Of a DNA stretch of 11,327 nt, positions 7,831 to 11,327 are shown in pieces; within the stretch, counting starts at the first letter, position 1, and the number at the start of each line of letters is the position of its first letter. This DNA comes from Isohypsibius dastychi (lineage: Eukaryota > Tardigrada > Eutardigrada > Parachela > Isohypsibiidae), in contig JAQIWT010001325.1 in NCBI GenBank assembly GCA_034696485.1, positions 1 through 11,327 on the forward strand, read 5' to 3'. The translations under genes and the position numbers were made by a program. Under the pieces are notes generated by a model. That model had not been told where the DNA came from. It did no database searches and saw only the letters and a list, made by a program, of their open reading frames with translations.

Positions 7831-9719
7831 TTATTCAAAAATTCGAGCATATTCCGGCGGAACAACATCGGGGAGCGGGCCTTCGCTCGAACTCCAATCT
7901 GGTTCATACGAATCAGCCGATCGACGTCCACCGCGAGTCCTGGGTCGCTTCCGGGATGGTGGCAGAAGTAGCTCGCTGTCAAGATTATTTTTCAGCTTGT
8001 ATTCAATTTTCAGCGCTTCATCCACCAACTAAAATTATCAGTTTAACGGAAATCCACATATATGATAACAAACACCAACCTTGTCCTCGATCCATTCCGC
8101 ATTTCCGGCCGACTGTTGCACTTTGTACAAAACAGTGAATCGCTGGAACTTGTGCTCCAAAATCATCTTTGGGTGGTTTTTTGGTTTGTGCCATGATCGC
8201 CGCTGGTTATCATCATCGTCAAGCCCGATGCCCAAGTCATCTAAAAAACCATCGAATTTTAATTCTATTTCCTATGATTGACATCTACCGAGTCAAAGAA
8301 AGTACCATCAATATCAGCAGGATTCAGGGCTAAGTGATTTCGCATGACTCGCTCGGAATGTCGGGATGTATTCGCGCCTTCTGCAGAACCTGCTATATGA
8401 GACAAAAAGCGATTTTCGAAATTCACCGAAAACAAAACTGCGAAAATATTTCAATACGTACCTGAGAAAGTGGAGTCGTCTGTTCTGCCTAGAAAAAACG
8501 GATTTAGTTAACAAATCTTACACCAAGCAAAAAGTGTTGAATCAGAATCAGAACATGAAACTGGGTCTTACATCGAGCTCTGGTGACTGGTCGCTTATGT
8601 TGCGAATTTTGCGGAGTCCACTCATCTATTGCAGCAGCAGAATTCAAAAGATAACTTCGGCAGATTTTCGAGATTTCTAAATACCGTCACGTTCGCGTCT
8701 TCTTGCACTGCGAGTTGAAGGGCGTGGCAATTTGTGGCCACCTAAATTTAAAAACAGAATCGTGCAATAAAACTCAATTCCATAGCAGCTTTGTTCTACA
8801 TACCATCACGACTATTATAAGCCAGACCGGAAGCAGAAACTGTCGATTCAAAGCTCGAGATCAACGGAGTATTTGCAATGTCATTTCTGACGCCTGGGTA
8901 AAAAAACAACAACATACTCTAGACCGGAAATTCCCGACACCATCTGATTCACCAATGCGGGTTCGTGGGCGTCCTCGACCTCTCTTGGCCGGCTGACTGG
9001 AGGTTGATATATTTTCCGGAGTTGCCGGATTTTTCACCGCAGTTCGGCTTTCTGGAAAATCAAAGGAAAATAGTTATGCTCAATCACCAGTTTGGCTTAA
9101 CACAACAGCTTTACCATTTCGTGTGCGGGGACGTCCTGGGCCTTGTTTTGGTAACTGTTGGGTCACACCAGCAACTGCATGAACTGCGAAAAACAGCGGA
9201 ATTCTTTCCAAAAAGAAATTACGGTTAAAGAGCCAGATTGCATACCTGCTTCCGGCGCAGAAATTCGGGAGGAGCTAGCCGCAGTTTTTTCTGATCTTTG
9301 TGCTTGGTTTGCAGTTTTAACAGCTGAAAATATATACATGATCTAAAATGTAAACAAGAATTTAAACCAAGAAGCCTGATACCCACCATGTCGAACAACC
9401 TTACGAAATCCTCCAACATGGTCGGTAACCATAAGCCGAAGTGCGTCTATTTCGCCAAATGCCCCGACAGCGTCGATTGACATGGATCCTGGAAGACAGA
9501 ACGAATGTGAAAGCACAAAATAAAAGCGACTTCCGGTCGCACTCAAACCTAGCTCAAGTAAAGAGCCAGACCGAATCCCGAAGTAAGCAACTATCTGGTG
9601 GTGAAAATATTACCATTGAGAGTATTTGGAACGGTGAATGTTTCTGAGACTGGATCATACATCAATACAGTTCCAACATCGAAACCGAGCTCCGAGTCGC
9701 TGTCAGAATCTGCATCCAT
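7831..9719 (-). CDS. AT-hook protein of unknown family (12 exons, 379 aa)
   Basis: Exons on the minus strand: 9719-9614, 9488-9387, 9323-9246, 9183-9115, 9051-8941, 8893-8804, 8741-8685, 8625-8572, 8488-8462, 8392-8306, 8240-8080, 8028-7831. The introns are 47-125 bp; ten are phase 1 and the last is phase 0 with a weak GTTGGT donor. The ATG at 9719 has a good context (GCGAAATGG). The N-terminus is acidic (MDADSDSDSE) and followed by an uncharacterised segment (about 11-69). Two AT-hook cores follow: PGRPRTR at 111-117 and RGRGRPRTR at 142-150, with weaker basic Arg/Pro stretches near 188-200, 213-223 and 331-341. An acidic patch lies at about 260-271, and a charged helical region at about 280-327. 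AT-hooks bind the minor groove of AT-rich DNA (HMGA, chromatin remodellers). A nuclear chromatin-binding protein is inferred; I recognise no orthologue. Exon 10 (J) could instead use GTAGAT at 8288, but that breaks the frame. Confidence 0.75.
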
Positions 9720-10471
9720 TTCGCGACCAGGAAAGATATCACACGACCATACGTCGCAATCGAGGAGAACTTAAGCTTTCCTACGACTCTTCACGCTTCC
9801 TGCAAAAAAACGAGCAAAACGTGAAAAGCAGTTTGTCAACATTGTTTAAAAAGGGAAGAAGGTCGAAAAAGACAACAAATGATCGGAGACGAAGCTAAAC
9901 ACACCTTGGATCTCACATTTCCAGCAAGAACGATATCATCAGTCCCATGAAAGGCAGCGGAAGCGGGCTTCCGGAGCGCTGACCGACTGTTCCGATACGG
10001 CGGCAAAACGAGAAGATTGAACCACGATTAAGCGATAAAAGCTTTCCAGGTGTCCGGCACTAATCGACCAACGCCGGTGGTGCAACGGTCAGGTGAGAGA
10101 TCTCGGCATTCAGATTGATGATCAAGGTGAATTGCACAAATTAAGCACAAACTGATCTTTTGCAAATGTGAACCTTCTCAAAGGGTGACAATCGAAATTA
10201 GCTGAAGAAAAATTTGTTTGCGAATGCAAATTGGCGAAACTGACTTGTGTTGTGAGTGACCTGATCGTTACTGCAGGACAAATTACCACCGCCGCTCCCA
10301 AAACGCTACTAGTATACGTTACTCGCTACTGATTCAGGTACCATTACGCGTATACAGTACTAGTAATCGCAATGATTTCCGGTTGTTTGTTTGTTGTGAT
10401 CTTCCTTCAATTTTAGATCTGCCTTTGCCATTTCGCTGGAAAATATCCAGATCGCCTTTGTGTTGGAAACA
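9720..10471. promoter_or_regulatory. Divergent promoter region between the AT-hook gene and the RDH13-like gene
   Basis: These 752 bases should contain both promoters and 5'UTRs. For the minus gene, TTTTTTTGCAG at 9810-9800 is a strong acceptor and GTGAGA at 9916 a possible donor (117-bp 5'UTR intron). For the plus gene, CAGGTGAGA at 10090-10098 and CAATTTTAG ending at 10416 could bound a 324-bp 5'UTR intron. An imperfect inverted repeat with AGTAC/GTATAC/ACTAGT palindromes lies at 10307-10365. No coding frame is supported. Confidence 0.4.
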
Positions 10472-11327
10472 ATGAACGCTCCGCGGCGATATGTTATTGT
10501 AACCAGTACGATCGGAACGTTATTTGGTGGGACAGTTTTATTCAAGGAATATGTTCAAGGGACCTATTTCAAGAAAAAAGTCGACCTCACCGGCAAAACC
10601 GTTATTATCACAGGTGAGAGATCTTTTCTTCTCGTATTACAATATTTTAATAAATAACCGAGTTGTTGGCGTTAATTTCAGGTGCAAATTCCGGAATCGG
10701 AAAGGAATCAGCCATCGAATTTGCGAAGCGAGGAGCTAAAGTAATCATGGCCTGCCGCGACATGGACAAATGTCGTTCCGCTCGATTAGAAGTCATTCGC
10801 CACGCAAAATCCGGAATGTTCGATGTCAAAGTGCACAAGGCGATAAAAGACGCTCCAAAACCGAAAGTTGTTTGCGAGGAGCTCGACTTGGCATCTTTCG
10901 AGTCTATCCGGAATTTCTCCAAAAAAATGCTTCAAGAACCCAGCTTGGATATTTTGGTCAACAACGCCGCTACCATGAGAGACCAACAGCGAACGCTGAC
11001 AAAGGATGGACTGGAAATACAAATGGGGGTCAATCACTTCGGGCATTTTTTGCTCACAAATTTGCTGCTGGATAAAATCACAGCTTCCGCCCCTTCAAGG
11101 ATCGTCAACATCTCTAGTTCCGCGCACAAAAGAGGCACCCTTGATTTGCAGAATCTCAACTGGGATCACGACTACGATCCCGGAAATGCGTATAATGCAA
11201 GCAAGCTGGCGAATATTCTTTTCACTCGGCATTTGGCCAAATTGACCCACGGAACTGGCGTTGTTGTCGCCGCGGTTAATCCCGGTCTTGTTTATACGGA
11301 ACTATTCAGGAATCTTCCGGTGATGGA
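10472..11327 (+). CDS. RDH13: RDH13-like short-chain dehydrogenase/reductase (partial, runs off right edge)
   Basis: Exon 1 (10472-10613) ends at a GTGAG donor; exon 2 (10682-11327) follows AATTTCAG and is open to the edge. The intron is 68 bp, phase 1, and splits the cofactor motif exactly at TG|ANSGIG. About 262 residues are visible. A hydrophobic N-terminal segment (about 7-24) and FKEYVQG resemble the start of RDH13. Classical SDR features are TGANSGIG (47-54, NAD(P)-binding), DLAS (116-119), NNA (141-143), NHFGHFLL (165-172), the catalytic Ser in the ISSSAH stretch (191-196), and YxxxK at Y218/K222, then VNPG. R73 after beta-2 favours NADPH. The family reduces retinal or related carbonyls; RDH13 is associated with the inner mitochondrial membrane. 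Compared with human RDH13, a stretch of about 12 extra residues seems to lie near 90-110 before DLAS. Orthology to RDH13 rather than RDH11/12/14 is likely but not proven. Confidence 0.9.

Noticed and set aside
8284-8289. GTAGAT donor for exon J of the AT-hook gene
   Set aside because: It would leave phase 0 and put exon K into a frame that hits TGA; the GTACTT donor at 8305-8300 keeps phase 1 and the frame.
8366-8680. 104-codon plus-strand ORF
   Set aside because: It runs antisense across exons H-J of the AT-hook gene and their introns, with basic low-complexity sequence and no domain.
10068-10140. tRNA-like start (TGGTGCAACGGTCAGG resembles an A box)
   Set aside because: No B box (GGTTCGA-type), no anticodon stem and no matching acceptor stem could be found downstream.

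Overview
This window is a gene-dense piece of an animal nuclear genome. Every multi-exon gene can be rebuilt with GT...AG introns, mostly 47-200 bp. The gene set is metazoan: a FUBP/KHSRP-type four-KH protein, a THAP zinc-finger protein, UFM1 and an RDH13-like dehydrogenase. Small introns, about seven genes in 11.3 kb and overlapping 3' ends suggest a compact invertebrate genome. A tardigrade or another small ecdysozoan is a guess; nothing in the sequence fixes the phylum.

Layout. (1) 1-394, minus: 5' end of a gene for a putative type II membrane protein, running off the left edge, with a probable 5'UTR exon near 484-530. (2) 918-3702, plus: 12-exon FUBP/KHSRP homologue, 549 aa. (3) 6192-4479, minus: two-exon gene, 530 aa, with two different THAP domains. 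(4) 6582-6901, plus: two-exon gene for an 85-aa helical protein, possibly SNAPC5-like. (5) 7377-7114, minus: single-exon UFM1, 87 aa. (6) 9719-7831, minus: 12-exon gene for a 379-aa AT-hook protein that I do not recognise. (7) 10472-11327, plus: RDH13-like dehydrogenase, 262 codons visible, running off the right edge.

Genes 1/2, 3/4 and 6/7 are head-to-head pairs with start codons roughly 0.4-0.75 kb apart, so each pair probably shares a bidirectional promoter. Genes 2/3 and 4/5 converge, and the 3' ends of 4 and 5 overlap. Genes 6 and 5 are tandem on the minus strand. Three products look nuclear (FUBP-like, THAP, AT-hook), a fourth may be (SNAPC5-like), UFM1 is a ubiquitin-like modifier and RDH13 is metabolic. 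There is no sign of a shared pathway, operon, mobile element, CRISPR array or RNA gene.

The points most worth following are the tandem-THAP protein with a 14-residue internal repeat, and the AT-hook gene whose nine internal exons (B-J) are all symmetric phase 1-1 cassettes. Others are a stop-free 69-nt intron in the KH gene, two tiny uORFs before the THAP start, and imperfect inverted repeats in two of the divergent promoters.
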